A stretch of DNA of 64,000 nucleotides. Source: Phorcus lineatus. Taxonomy: Eukaryota > Mollusca > Gastropoda > Trochida > Trochidae. Position 1 is the first letter of the stretch; each line of letters begins with the position of its first letter. The stretch covers positions 5,942,764-6,006,763 of the forward strand of contig OV121094.1 of NCBI GenBank assembly GCA_921293015.1, given 5' to 3'. The notes under the pieces were generated by a model. The model made no database searches, had not been told where the DNA came from, and worked only from the letters and a program-made list of their open reading frames with translations. The position numbers and the translations under genes were made by a program. Below, one piece after another: positions 48,761 through 58,730 of the stretch.

Positions 48761-49250
48761 ATGGCGGCATTTGTTGTTTTGTGTGAAGAGGCCGAGAGAG
48801 CGTTCAATCGGGAACGTGTTTTCCGGGATAGAACACGCCTTCTAGACACTTTAAACGACGATGTGATTGTTGCGAGGTACCGCATACCTCGCCAAGCTTT
48901 GCTTATGCTCATCGAAAAGTTGTCCCCCCTCTTAATGCCGGACACCCAGCACTTGCCCCCGACACCAAATTAATAAGTGCTGACTACTCTACGTTTTCTC
49001 GGGAAGGGTGGCTTTTTCGTCGAACTGGGAGACCTGAATGGAATATCAAAGTCAAGCGTATCAAGACTCATCCATCCTACCATTCAGGCTATTTGTGATG
49101 TGCTAGATAACATTTCGTTCGACCAGAAAGAGAGAGCATTACAAAAACAAGAAATGATTTCTACAAAATCGCCGGATTTCCAAAAGTTATCGGAGCGATT
49201 GACGGGACCCTGACGGACAACGTTATACCATGGGATGGGAGGGAGACGGA
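48761..49250 (+). pseudogene. Harbinger (HARBI1-like) transposase fossil
   Basis: The N-terminus reads MAAFVVLCEEAERAFNRERV, then FRDRTRLLDTLNDDVIVARY and RIPRQALLMLIEKLSPLL, the typical start of HARBI1-type DDE nucleases. Two adjacent TAA codons follow at 48,971-48,976, and the same frame continues with LTTLRFLGKGGFFVELGDLN and GISKSSVSRLIHPTIQAI, the helix-turn-helix stretch. Around 49,150 the frame shifts; in the new frame NDFYKIAGFPKVIGAIDGT contains the first catalytic Asp (AIDGT). Nothing after that is recognisable, so the second half of the DDE domain is lost (family length about 350 residues, here about 160). The stops and shift make it non-functional. Locally the DNA is more GC-rich than the surroundings. 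Confidence 0.93.
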
Positions 49251-51762
49251 AGATAGAAGGTTTTGCGACGTTTATTGACAGATTGGCTATGTCCTTGAAA
49301 GTTACAAGCAGTTGTTGATATCATTCAACTGATTCAAATATATACCAGAACCATTCCCAGGGTCATAGACAGGCCTTCTCCGTTTTAACCAGTCATCATT
49401 TATTTTCTATTTTTTTTGCATACGTCAAGTTAATCAACAACATATTTGTCGTTGATTAAGTATTTATATCAGATATAGAAAGACAGACAGACGCCCTATT
49501 ACGATGTAAATTGTTTTATTACTCAACCGTGGTGAGATCACTCATTAGATAACAATGAGTTGGTAACACACATGTGTGATAACACCTCGTGCGAACAAAC
49601 GGAACTACTTTCGAACGTCACATGACATTGTCCTATCACGTGACTTGTAAGTTAGAAAATGGCGACTTTCAAAGTTTACTTTCCTAACGAGACGTGAATA
49701 TCCAAAAATATTAAATATCAAAGTGTCAATAATTACTCTCATATTTCTGAAAACCAGCACTATTCACATAGCCCAACTTCTGTGCCGTTGCAAGTTGTGT
49801 TACTGTGTTACGTCCCCCTCTGACGGTCGTTACATCATCTAGCTATTCCATCCAACCTGTCGCTTCCCCCTCAACAAGCAGACAATCTGAACATGACATC
49901 TTGCAACTCCCGTTCCCTTAGTTCAACATTTGCGGGTCCTATCAACAATTTTGTTATTCATGTCAATGTTATTAATCCTCCTCAACTGCTGACACTGTAC
50001 GTTACGCCAACTTTTTAAAACTGACTGACCTAGAAAGAGGTCACATTCCGATGACGTCACGACTCACGTATCGAGTGCACTATGGCATGGCATTTTTCGT
50101 TGCTTGTTAGCATTTGTTATGTCAATGAATGTCTTAAAAATGAAATACTTGTTCACCAGAATGATTTTTGTTTCATGTTTTTAGGCGTGTCACTTATGTA
50201 GACACCCAACAATTAGCGAACTATTCTGTACTGTGTTTTGTTTGTCTGATTGATATTCTTACGCCGGCTCCGCGATCAGCTGACTGTTGTTTTGACGATT
50301 AATTTATAAAAAAATATTGATACCTGGGGATGAGTAATAAATAAAATACTAAACTCATGATAATGTGATAACATTTCCATGCAACTCGTAAAAGGAATTT
50401 GGAATCAGACTCACTTTCATTCGTCTGATATCAAATTCCATTCACTCGTTGCATGAAAATGTTATCACATTACCATTCGTTTAGTATTTTGTATATAATC
50501 GCTGTAAGATGTATTAACCGCGGTAAATTGTGATAAAAGTGCTTTATATTCTTGATGTTTGCAGTATACTAGTGCTTTTCTGCTCGGGAAAGTGTCAAAA
50601 ACAGGTGAAATCTTTTGTCATAATGTATCGTTTATTTTCTAGTGTTGTCCATAGGTCCAATTAATCACCAACATATCGATGATGTATTGATATCGGGTAT
50701 AGTAAGACAAATAGACGCCAACAGAGGCATGAGGTGCCATTTCCCCCTGTCCATATTAATTAACATTACTATATGTTCGGCTGTTATAGCAAGACAATGT
50801 CAGCTTTGAACATTCTCTAACACGGCCTCATTTCCATAATAAGAGGACAAAAACGTTTTGATGATGGCAGAAGCTGAACCATATTTAAGTGTACCTGCAA
50901 AGTTCACTACTCTGCCTTAAGTAAGGGTTGATATGGATTTGGTCAATCATTTGCATAACAGCTTTGTATACGTTGATATGAGAGTTTATAGGAACGTGTT
51001 TTGTTTCTGTGCACTATTTGATGCATTGACATATCTTTTATATGAACCAATGACATCATCAGAGAAGATTGAATAAACATTTACACCACAGAAACGGCTT
51101 TGAAAGGACCTCGGTGAGAGAAAGGCCTTAACACGATAGTGTATTTTTGATACTCTGATACCTTTTGATATGTCGCTTCCTGCTACACTATTTATATTTA
51201 ATGAACACATAATTCTTTTCAATCATAGGCCTTGTATCACCTCTTAATAACTTGTAACAAAAAGGCCGATGAATTCAATTTGTTTTCTTTAAGATGCTTG
51301 CTTAATGAAATTTAATTGGCTGAATATTTTACGCTCTGTGGCCATTAACAAAAAGCCATTAGAGATATGAGCGTATTGTCTAGCAGAATACTGAACTGTT
51401 TTTGTCATTTTGAGAGTTTGGACCAGCAAAGCTTAACCTTCTTCCCACCTCTAAAAGGGTCATAATCACTACAGCCACATATTTGGTTACACATATGCCA
51501 GTAAGCTAAGTTCTAATTGAAATCTATTTGAATGCTTCCCCCAACCCTTTATGCTCCCTTGGGGGATGGTAAGGTTAACCTGTGAGTCTATAAAACGAAG
51601 TGATAACACACTCCAAAGAGGTCCAGAGAAACAAAGGAATATTAACCTCACCAATCCAAAATCAATTGCCCCAGTCCTGCTCCACCCGTCTCCCTGAGCT
51701 CTGCAACGTGTTTCGACCTGGTACAACTCAGACTCGTTATGTGTCCCTATCCCCACCCTTTT
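49251..51762. other. Intergenic stretch with repeats, no gene
   Basis: Contains a direct-repeat pair (49,399-49,497 and 50,630-50,719: tttattttcta, ttaatca(a/c)caacatat, agacagacagacgcc or its variant) bracketing about 1.1 kb, and the hairpin at 50,343-50,490. Minus-strand frames at 50,986-51,222 and 51,487-51,756 have no recognised family. The second ends just before the LINE insertion, in moderately GC-rich DNA. Confidence 0.4.
50343..50490. repeat. 148-bp near-palindrome with 12-nt loop
   Basis: Left arm 50,343-50,410 and right arm 50,423-50,490 are inverse copies (aaaatactaaac...gtgataacattt...gcaactcg...ggaattt...tcagac against gtctga...aaattcc...cgttgc...aaatgttatcac...gtttagtatttt), with only scattered mismatches. 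The loop is about tcactttcattc. It would fold into a long hairpin and looks like a foldback element or two fused ends of one transposon. Confidence 0.88.
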
Positions 51763-54104
51763 AGATGCTGCATAAACTAGACAAAATGATTAATCAATCA
51801 ACTTCTGACAAAAATTGGTGGAAATTAGTTAATAATCATATGAAGAGAAATAAAAACACGTTTACGTTTCCTCCTCTAATCCATGATAATGTAGTCAGTG
51901 ATGACTTACAAGACATAACTGAAACTTTAAATGATTATTTCACTCGGCAATCGCAAGTAGAAAATCCCGATTCACAACCCTCTAATATCAAACAAAAGTC
52001 AGTTAACAGTCTATCGGAAATTATCCTTGATAACAGCGAAGTATACGACGTATTAATGTGTGTTAACACTACAAAAGCTTCCGGCCCAGATGGAATAGGT
52101 AATAGAATCCTGAAATTAATCGCGCGCAGTATTTCCCCCGTTTTAACACGACTCTTTAATTTTTCACTTCAACGAATGACATTTCCGGCATCGTGGAAAG
52201 AGGCAAATGTTGTGCCAATTTATAAAAAGGGTAGTGTCAATGACTGTTCAATCTACCGACCAGTTGCCCTTACAAGTTGCGTAGCTAAAACATTTGAGCG
52301 ATGTATCTTTAAACATGTTTTTAATTATCTAAGAGATAATGATATCTTATCCAACTTACAATCTGGGTTTATACCTGGTGATTCGTGTGTTAATCAACTG
52401 ACTTATTTGTATAATTTCATTGCGAAGGCAGCGGACGAAGGTAAGGAAATACGCGCTGTATTCTGCGATATTAGCAAAGCCTTTGATCGTGTGTGGCACA
52501 AAGGTCTCTTGCATAAATTAAATTCTTGTGGAATTAATGGCCCATTATTACAATGGTTTAAAAGTTATTTAGAAAATAGATCCCAGCGCGTAGTCATAAA
52601 TGGCTACAGCTCAAATGCAATGTCAGTAATGGCGGGCGTCCCGCAGGGCTCTGTTTTAGGACCACTTTTGTTTTTGGTTTACATAAATGATATTGTTGAA
52701 GGCATTGATAGCAACATAAGATTATTTGCCGATGATACTTCCATCTATGTAATAATTGATGATCCTGACGCAGCAGCAAATTGTCTTAACAACGACTTGA
52801 TAAAAATTGCCAATTGGGCAAAAACATGGAAAGTTGATTTTAACCCATCCAAAACCAAAACAATCCTATTTAGTAGAAAATCTAATCAAAATCCACATCC
52901 AGGCTTGTTCTTTAATGACGTTGGAATAGAAGAAACTTCATGTCATAAACACTTAGGTATCACTCTTCAAACTAACTGTTCATGGGATAACCATATAGAC
53001 GATATCGTTAAAAAGGTAAGCCCTATGATCAATTGTTTAAGAAGTTTTAAATATAGGTTAACCAGAAACACTTTAAATCGTATGTATACATCATTTATTC
53101 TTCCAATATTCGACTACTGTAGCCATATATATGATAATTGTTCCAAAACGCAGGCAAATATCTTGGAAAAACTTCAATTAGACGCTTTGCGGACGATATG
53201 CGGGGCTGTCCGCGGCACCAGTCATACTAAACTTTACAACGAAACCTCAACCATTTCGCTTTCCGAAAGAAGAAGAATTGCAAAACTAGTTATTTTTTTT
53301 AAAATGTACAATAACAGATTACCCATCTATCTAAACGAACTCATCCCTCCCCTCGTCTCTCAAGCTAGCAGTTACCCATTAAGAAATGCATCGCATTTGC
53401 AAAATATACAATGCCGTACAGTTTTATATAAAAACTCATTTTTACCCGATTCTGTAACCCTTTGGAATGCTTTACCCGAACATGTTAAATCACTAACTAA
53501 CGTCAATGATTTCAAATCTGCATTAATCTCAAAAACTAAGAATATTCACTTTGATCTAAATTTAGGCTCGAGGCGTTGTCAAATCCTTCACTGTCGTCTG
53601 CGGTTGGAGTGTAGCGATCTCAATGCTGATAAGTTTAACAGACATATATTTGACAAAGCAGATTGTTCTTGTGGCCATGCCACCGAGGACGCACTTCATT
53701 ACTTTTTCGTCTGTTCAAAATTCGATTCAATTAGATCGAACAAATTCTATTATACAAATGGCTTTTCATTAGAAACAATCTTATATGGCCACCCATCTTT
53801 GAACACTGTTACCCAATCTGAAATTCTAAAATCAGTCAATCAATTTATAATTGAAACTAAACGTTTTGACTAAGCAAATATGATACTGACTGCAGATATC
53901 AAAATGTATTTAGCCATCATCTCTAATGAATTTATTTCAATTATACTACTTGTATTACTATTCTTAGACATGTTTACTATATGTTACTATATATTTATGT
54001 TGCTGGAGCGGTCTTCACATAAGCTCACACGAGCTTGTTGACCAATCCATTTCATGTATCTTTTCATGAAATAAAATATGTTTAAACAAAAAAAAGATGC
54101 TGCA
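51763..54104 (+). mobile_element. 5'-truncated LINE with 10-bp target-site duplication
   Basis: The direct repeat agatgctgca occurs at 51,763-51,772 and 54,095-54,104, immediately outside the element. The element runs from 51,773 to an A-tail ending at 54,094, with aataaa near 54,070. Target-site duplication, A-tail and 5' truncation are the signature of target-primed reverse transcription. The endonuclease domain and ORF1 are absent because of the truncation. The intact duplication and open frame indicate a recent insertion. Confidence 0.93.
51765..53873 (+). CDS. LINE reverse transcriptase (ORF2 C-terminal two thirds)
   Basis: Open for 702 codons. Non-LTR reverse transcriptase: SGPDGI at 106-111, VVPIYKKG (149-156), YRPVALTS (164-171), SGFIPGDSC (200-208), first catalytic Asp in FCDISKAFD (D235), AGVPQGSVLGPLLF (290-303), and FADD (321-324) with the catalytic Asp pair 323-324. 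After the polymerase come HLGIT (396-400), LWNALPEHV (567-575) and a C-terminal zinc-knuckle-like CSCGHATEDALHYFFVC with Cys634, Cys636, His645 and Cys650. It is of jockey/CR1 type. The apurinic endonuclease expected upstream is missing. The ATG used here lies in the target-site duplication, so it is host DNA; element sequence begins at about codon 4 (KLDKMINQS). All catalytic residues are intact, but the copy lacks promoter and endonuclease and should not move on its own. Confidence 0.95.
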   Translation: MLHKLDKMINQSTSDKNWWKLVNNHMKRNKNTFTFPPLIHDNVVSDDLQDITETLNDYFTRQSQVENPDSQPSNIKQKSVNSLSEIILDNSEVYDVLMCVNTTKASGPDGIGNRILKLIARSISPVLTRLFNFSLQRMTFPASWKEANVVPIYKKGSVNDCSIYRPVALTSCVAKTFERCIFKHVFNYLRDNDILSNLQSGFIPGDSCVNQLTYLYNFIAKAADEGKEIRAVFCDISKAFDRVWHKGLLHKLNSCGINGPLLQWFKSYLENRSQRVVINGYSSNAMSVMAGVPQGSVLGPLLFLVYINDIVEGIDSNIRLFADDTSIYVIIDDPDAAANCLNNDLIKIANWAKTWKVDFNPSKTKTILFSRKSNQNPHPGLFFNDVGIEETSCHKHLGITLQTNCSWDNHIDDIVKKVSPMINCLRSFKYRLTRNTLNRMYTSFILPIFDYCSHIYDNCSKTQANILEKLQLDALRTICGAVRGTSHTKLYNETSTISLSERRRIAKLVIFFKMYNNRLPIYLNELIPPLVSQASSYPLRNASHLQNIQCRTVLYKNSFLPDSVTLWNALPEHVKSLTNVNDFKSALISKTKNIHFDLNLGSRRCQILHCRLRLECSDLNADKFNRHIFDKADCSCGHATEDALHYFFVCSKFDSIRSNKFYYTNGFSLETILYGHPSLNTVTQSEILKSVNQFIIETKRFD

Positions 54105-55000
54105 GGAGGACGTCGTTCTCGGCTAAGCTAAAATGATTGTATCTCCCAAATTGTCCGAGTTAAATTAACACCAAATAGTTCATTGTAGAGAGGATATATT
54201 CCTCTACATGAACATGTAAACATGAATAACTTACGTAGTGACATACACATGTTACATGTTATAAGGCTAGTAAATTGGACATGATAACTACATTTGAACA
54301 CATGAAAAGAGCCACAGTCGGTATATTAAGACAAGGATTATGAAAATTGATACATGAATGGAAAGTACATAACATGTACTTTCAATATATACAATAATTG
54401 GTGACATTTCATTAAAATAAATTTGATGAGAGGCGGGCAAAAGAAGCCACGCTCGAACAGCGTGACATTGTTGAAATGAAAAATAAGCTAATTTCGGTTA
54501 TTTGTTACAGGGGTACAGGGCGAGTGGAACTTTTCAATGTAGTGTACACCGACTCACCGAGTGAACATTTATTCAATTTATTCATCGAATTTATTTACTG
54601 TTTCCTTTCCAAATTACAATGATACGGTTGCTGTTTAAAAGTAATATATCGACTCAGCATGTAAATTAATCAATGTTATAATAAACAGAAATAAATAGGT
54701 TCTCCTAATTAAGCAGAACACGATTCCTAGTACGGTAGTCCTTTGGGTCTGAGTTTGAAGATTTCTTACACAGACTCATCAACTGCAATCATGAGTCATA
54801 GACATTTTTACTACTGTGTCTCCTTGATAACGTTTCTTAGAACTACATTATAGTTGGTGAGATGATCTCAGCATCCGAGGTTAATGCATGTGGATACATT
54901 TCGCATTGACAAACTTCAGTTATTATGATCATAAAACATATAAGTAACCGCTTTGAACTAAAGGACACAACGTTTCAGAGTATATGCTTACCCAATATTG
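54105..55000. other. Intergenic, small perfect hairpin
   Basis: No gene seen. At 54,361-54,383 GAAAGTACAT and its exact inverse ATGTACTTTC are separated by 3 nt. At 54,961-54,985 the minus strand reads ctctGAAACGTTGTGTCCTT, reminiscent of the Penelope-like tail and consistent with the inverted flank described for that element. Confidence 0.4.
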
Positions 55001-55011
55001 AAGGACACAAT

Positions 55012-55640
55012 GATGTACATGATATGATAGGTTGAGTAAACATCCACTGTGAAGGAAGACCCCACCGGCGTCGTCTACCACATTCCTTGTGACTGTGGGG
55101 AAAGTTACATTGGTGAAACGTCCCGCCCCCTCCAACTAAGAATTAAAGAACACCAAACCTCTGTACAGAAGAAAGATTCAAAATCCGCCATATCAGACCA
55201 CACCCAAGCCCACCCTGACCACCGCATCCTTTGGTACAACATCAGCATCTTAGAAGCCAACCATCAAGATTACAAGATTAGAAAAACACTTGAAGCGATT
55301 AATATCAAACAGCTTAATCCCTCTTTGAATAGAGATCAAGGATACTTTATACCGCCAGCTTATCATCACCTCATAAACATCAATCAGCAGTAATCCATTA
55401 CTTTACTCAACCTATCATATCATGTACATCAACCTTGTTCCTTGTATAAACTACTTTCCACTGTAAACACTCCTTATCAAAACAATATGTACATCAAACC
55501 ATTTAATTGTAAAAACATCATCTCATTTATGTATATATTTGCCTTCATCGAATCATATGTATCACTTGCTTGATAACGGTGTTAGTATCTACACCGAAAC
55601 GTCGCAATTCCTGCAATAAAGAAGTTGACTATCCATAAGA
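55012..55640 (+). mobile_element. Penelope-like element, 3' part with inverted flank
   Basis: Carries the GIY-YIG endonuclease end, then a 3' tail with a hairpin (GGTGT...ACACC, 55,578-55,595), GAAACGTC and caataaagaagttgactat. A perfect 29-bp inverted repeat (gatgtacatgatatgatagg... at 55,012-55,040 and its inverse at 55,402-55,430) brackets the endonuclease. Inverted partial copies at the 5' side are usual for Penelope-like elements. The reverse transcriptase is missing. Confidence 0.8.
55049..55393 (+). pseudogene. Penelope-like GIY-YIG endonuclease fragment
   Basis: The 114-codon frame is the C-terminal endonuclease of a Penelope-like retroelement: GVVYHI (residues 7-12) and SYIGETSRPLQLRIKEH (19-35) supply the GIY and YIG motifs and the conserved Arg/His, Cys14-x-Cys16 is the usual zinc-binding pair of this group, RKTLEAINIK (78-87) holds the expected catalytic Glu82, and NPSLNRDQG (90-98) the Asn motif. 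It ends naturally at a TAA. There is no start codon: the frame opens at a GTG (55,049) directly downstream of the inverted repeat, so the 5' side is a truncation point. It is intact as far as it goes, but without its RT it is a fossil. Confidence 0.92.
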
Positions 55641-57000
55641 AATTTATTCGTTCTTCTTTATCAATCCAACTTCTAAAATGCCACTTAAGGAAGTTATCCT
55701 CGTATCATAAGTGAAGCATGCGTACAATCCAAGCTCCTGAAAATAGTAACGGACGATAATATCATCTATTCGACTGTTTCAGAAAATTTCATTATGGACG
55801 TCTCCTTTGAGACAAATGTTTCAAAAATCGTATCAATCACTTCACAAATACTCATACAACTTATCAGGGTTTTTGTCATCCCATAGGAGACGTTTAACTA
55901 GTTTCTTGAATGATTAATGGAAGACATATTGTCCGATCTGTCAAACTGTGCAATTCATTATAAATGTAATACTTTGCTGTAATAATCAACTTTAGCTGAA
56001 CAAAAAGATAGTACTATTTGCAGTAAAACTTAACTGGACGATTTGATTCTGCCCGACTTTTAGGTATATCTCTTTTTTATCACAGCAAAAAGATATTTTC
56101 ATTCGAACATGATCATCACATCATATCAACAAAATATTTCTCACTGAACCTGTTTTTATAATATTGGCAGAAATCGAAATTGTTCTTTCAATTATGGGAG
56201 AATTATATTTTATCATTATTAAATGTGTTTGATAATACATTTTAAGCACTTTATGAATTATGTGTCATTGTAATAGCATACAAGGGACCGTTAACCTGTA
56301 CTACTTTATCTAATGTTGAGTAATAAGCTAAGAGAAATGATGACTTTTCTCAAGAGTAGTTCAAAGCTTAAGAAAATATAAATCTAACAGGAAATGAGTC
56401 TGCTGATTGATAAATAGTAAGTATTGCCGGAAATACATTGTTGGAAGTCTGATACAAGATTTAAATTTTCAGTTTAAAGAAATTGATTTGTTACAGATTC
56501 AGGCCATATTGAGTATCCTGCAAACATATCCCATGTAACATACTGACACACTTTTTTTTTAAATGGAGAAAGAAACGGTTTATGTCAATGACGAAGTAGT
56601 TCGTGGCAAGATTTTTTTTAGATTGTTTTCTGCTTAAAACCCCAAAGGACTTTACTGATTGATATTAATTCAAACTTAATCTTGATAAATCTCCTTTTTA
56701 TGTTCAAAGAAACATTGATCTATTGCTGATGTCAAGAGAATGGTTTTTTGAAAAAATATATGGGTAATTTTAAACAAGAAAGAAACCAAATCATTGAGAG
56801 TCTCAAATTGGATATGATATGCCGTATATATCTTACATTTTATAACGTGTTCAAAGTGTTGTATATAACATACTTAGAGCAAACAATTAAAAACATATCA
56901 TAACTATCATAAATATATTTGCAATGGATCACATGGATAGAATACAGTAACAGTGCAGGCCCATATCAGCCTTGCTGAAAGGTATGTGGCTAAGTATTCA
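55641..57000. other. AT-rich stretch, no gene
   Basis: I see no coding frame or clear repeat. Block-level similarity to module Y/Z starts only from about 57.6 kb, so the left edge of module W is uncertain. Confidence 0.3.
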
Positions 57001-58499
57001 ATATACAGGGTGTTGTATAAAATTTCAACTCATTGCATTGCCGGACAAAATTAGGCCCTTATCATCAAATAGTTGTTGTGATGAATATAAGAGTATATAT
57101 CTAAGAGTTTGTACTCAATTTGGATAATGTAATTTTAAAATCATTTTCTTACATGCATTTAATGGTCAAATTTAAATAAACCAAAAGTAGTTGAGATAGT
57201 ATTGTTTTCAAAAAGGGACTGACTGCAATTTGGACATTCAAGCCAGGTAAATTAATTGATTGACTTTTTGTTCTTTCTCTCTTGCAAGGTTAATAATTTC
57301 TTGAATGTAAATGCATTGATTTTCAATAGATTCAACCCCTGGTACAATCTCTTGAACTAATAAGGAGATAACTGTGCTATGTATATTCTCAGCAGGAAGA
57401 CAATACAACCTCAAATAAATGTAAACACATTCCTGTAGCAGAATTTAAATGTTTGAGTCTGATGCTTCAGTTTCCAATGTCATATCATCTCCACTGGACG
57501 AAATAATAGAACATACAATGTAAAATACTGCATTTTGACTGATGTTGAAGTAGATAATAGGTAATAAAAACACAAATCAAAAACAGTCGTTGTGTAGTGC
57601 ATAATAGATATTTGCCCGAATCGAAATATCCTTTGTGATAATGCTTTGATGATATATGTTTAACAGTTACTTCTTATCAATGAAAAAACCCTTATACATC
57701 AAAGCACATTTTATAACTTGCCGATAGCTACAATCATCAAAAGAATATGTGTTAACTATTTTCTGAAATAACAATGATAACCTGCTGCTTCAAAAGTACA
57801 ATTCTTTAAGAAAATTGATGTTGGTAGCGCCATATACATATCCATATCATTATTATTAAGCAGCGGTAACCTTAAACCTCTTAATTACTACTATTACATC
57901 ATTTGGGACAATACTTTGATTTTACATAGTGGTTTGATAGCAGCAAATATAAATTTTTACACACCTAGATTTTTTTGTGCCAATTCAATGCAGTACTTCA
58001 TCCGAAGTCTAATTTGGCATTACCAATCATCCAACCGCCTTTACATCAAATTATATAACTTTACACTTTCACAAGAGTAAGCTATGGAAGATGAGCATGA
58101 CCTTAATTCACATTTCAACTACCTTAAAATAGTTCGAAGACCGTGACAGAATCAAACGAAATCAAGGGCACACTGGCCATATTAGCTGGAAAAACGGCCT
58201 ATTTACAAACTGAAATCTTAGTGGAAAGAATATTTCTTAAGTATGATTGACCTACGTAGGATATATGATGATATTTAACAGGCATTTGGGCCAAGTATAG
58301 GCTAAAACAAATCGATTGGCGATTTGATGTTAAAAAATGCCACACAATTTGTTACTTACAGGGATTTGGCAACACTGTTTGTGCAAAGACAACATTGGAA
58401 AATACAAAATAATATCACTTGTGAAATATGAACGACACGTCGACAGCGATCATGGCTTAGCATCGTTTTAGTCTTGATATATTCAGACCAGAATATTTC

Positions 58500-58730
58500 T
58501 GTAAAAGCAACCAAAACTAAGCCAATCAATTGTTTTGCAATTCCTTCCCCTTTTGGAAAATCTATCTGCTTTGTGTAGGTCGACTGTCTGTAGAAACAGC
58601 TTTATTTGTCTGCAACTGCAAGCAAAACGGAAGAAGCAAACAATTTGCTTTGCATTTGAACCTGATAAAACTGAAAGCCACGAGATTCACTCATTTATAT
58701 AGAGACAGCGTCTTTTGAAAGAACATTCAC
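58500..58730. repeat. Conserved island of block h, copy 3
   Basis: The core agaaacagctttatttgtctgcaactgc...caaacaatttgct matches 20.1 and 33.5 kb. The minus frame after ttatcag reads VQMQSKLFASSVLLAVADK-stop; the equivalent in the other two copies stops earlier (SKLFTSPL and SKLFTSSL). Confidence 0.5.

Noticed and set aside
51487-51756. Minus-strand 89-codon frame next to the LINE
   Set aside because: No family resemblance; it ends just before the LINE target site in mildly GC-rich DNA where open frames are expected.
58530-58718. Plus-strand 62-codon frame over block h
   Set aside because: The same frame has stops in the copies at 20.1 and 33.5 kb.
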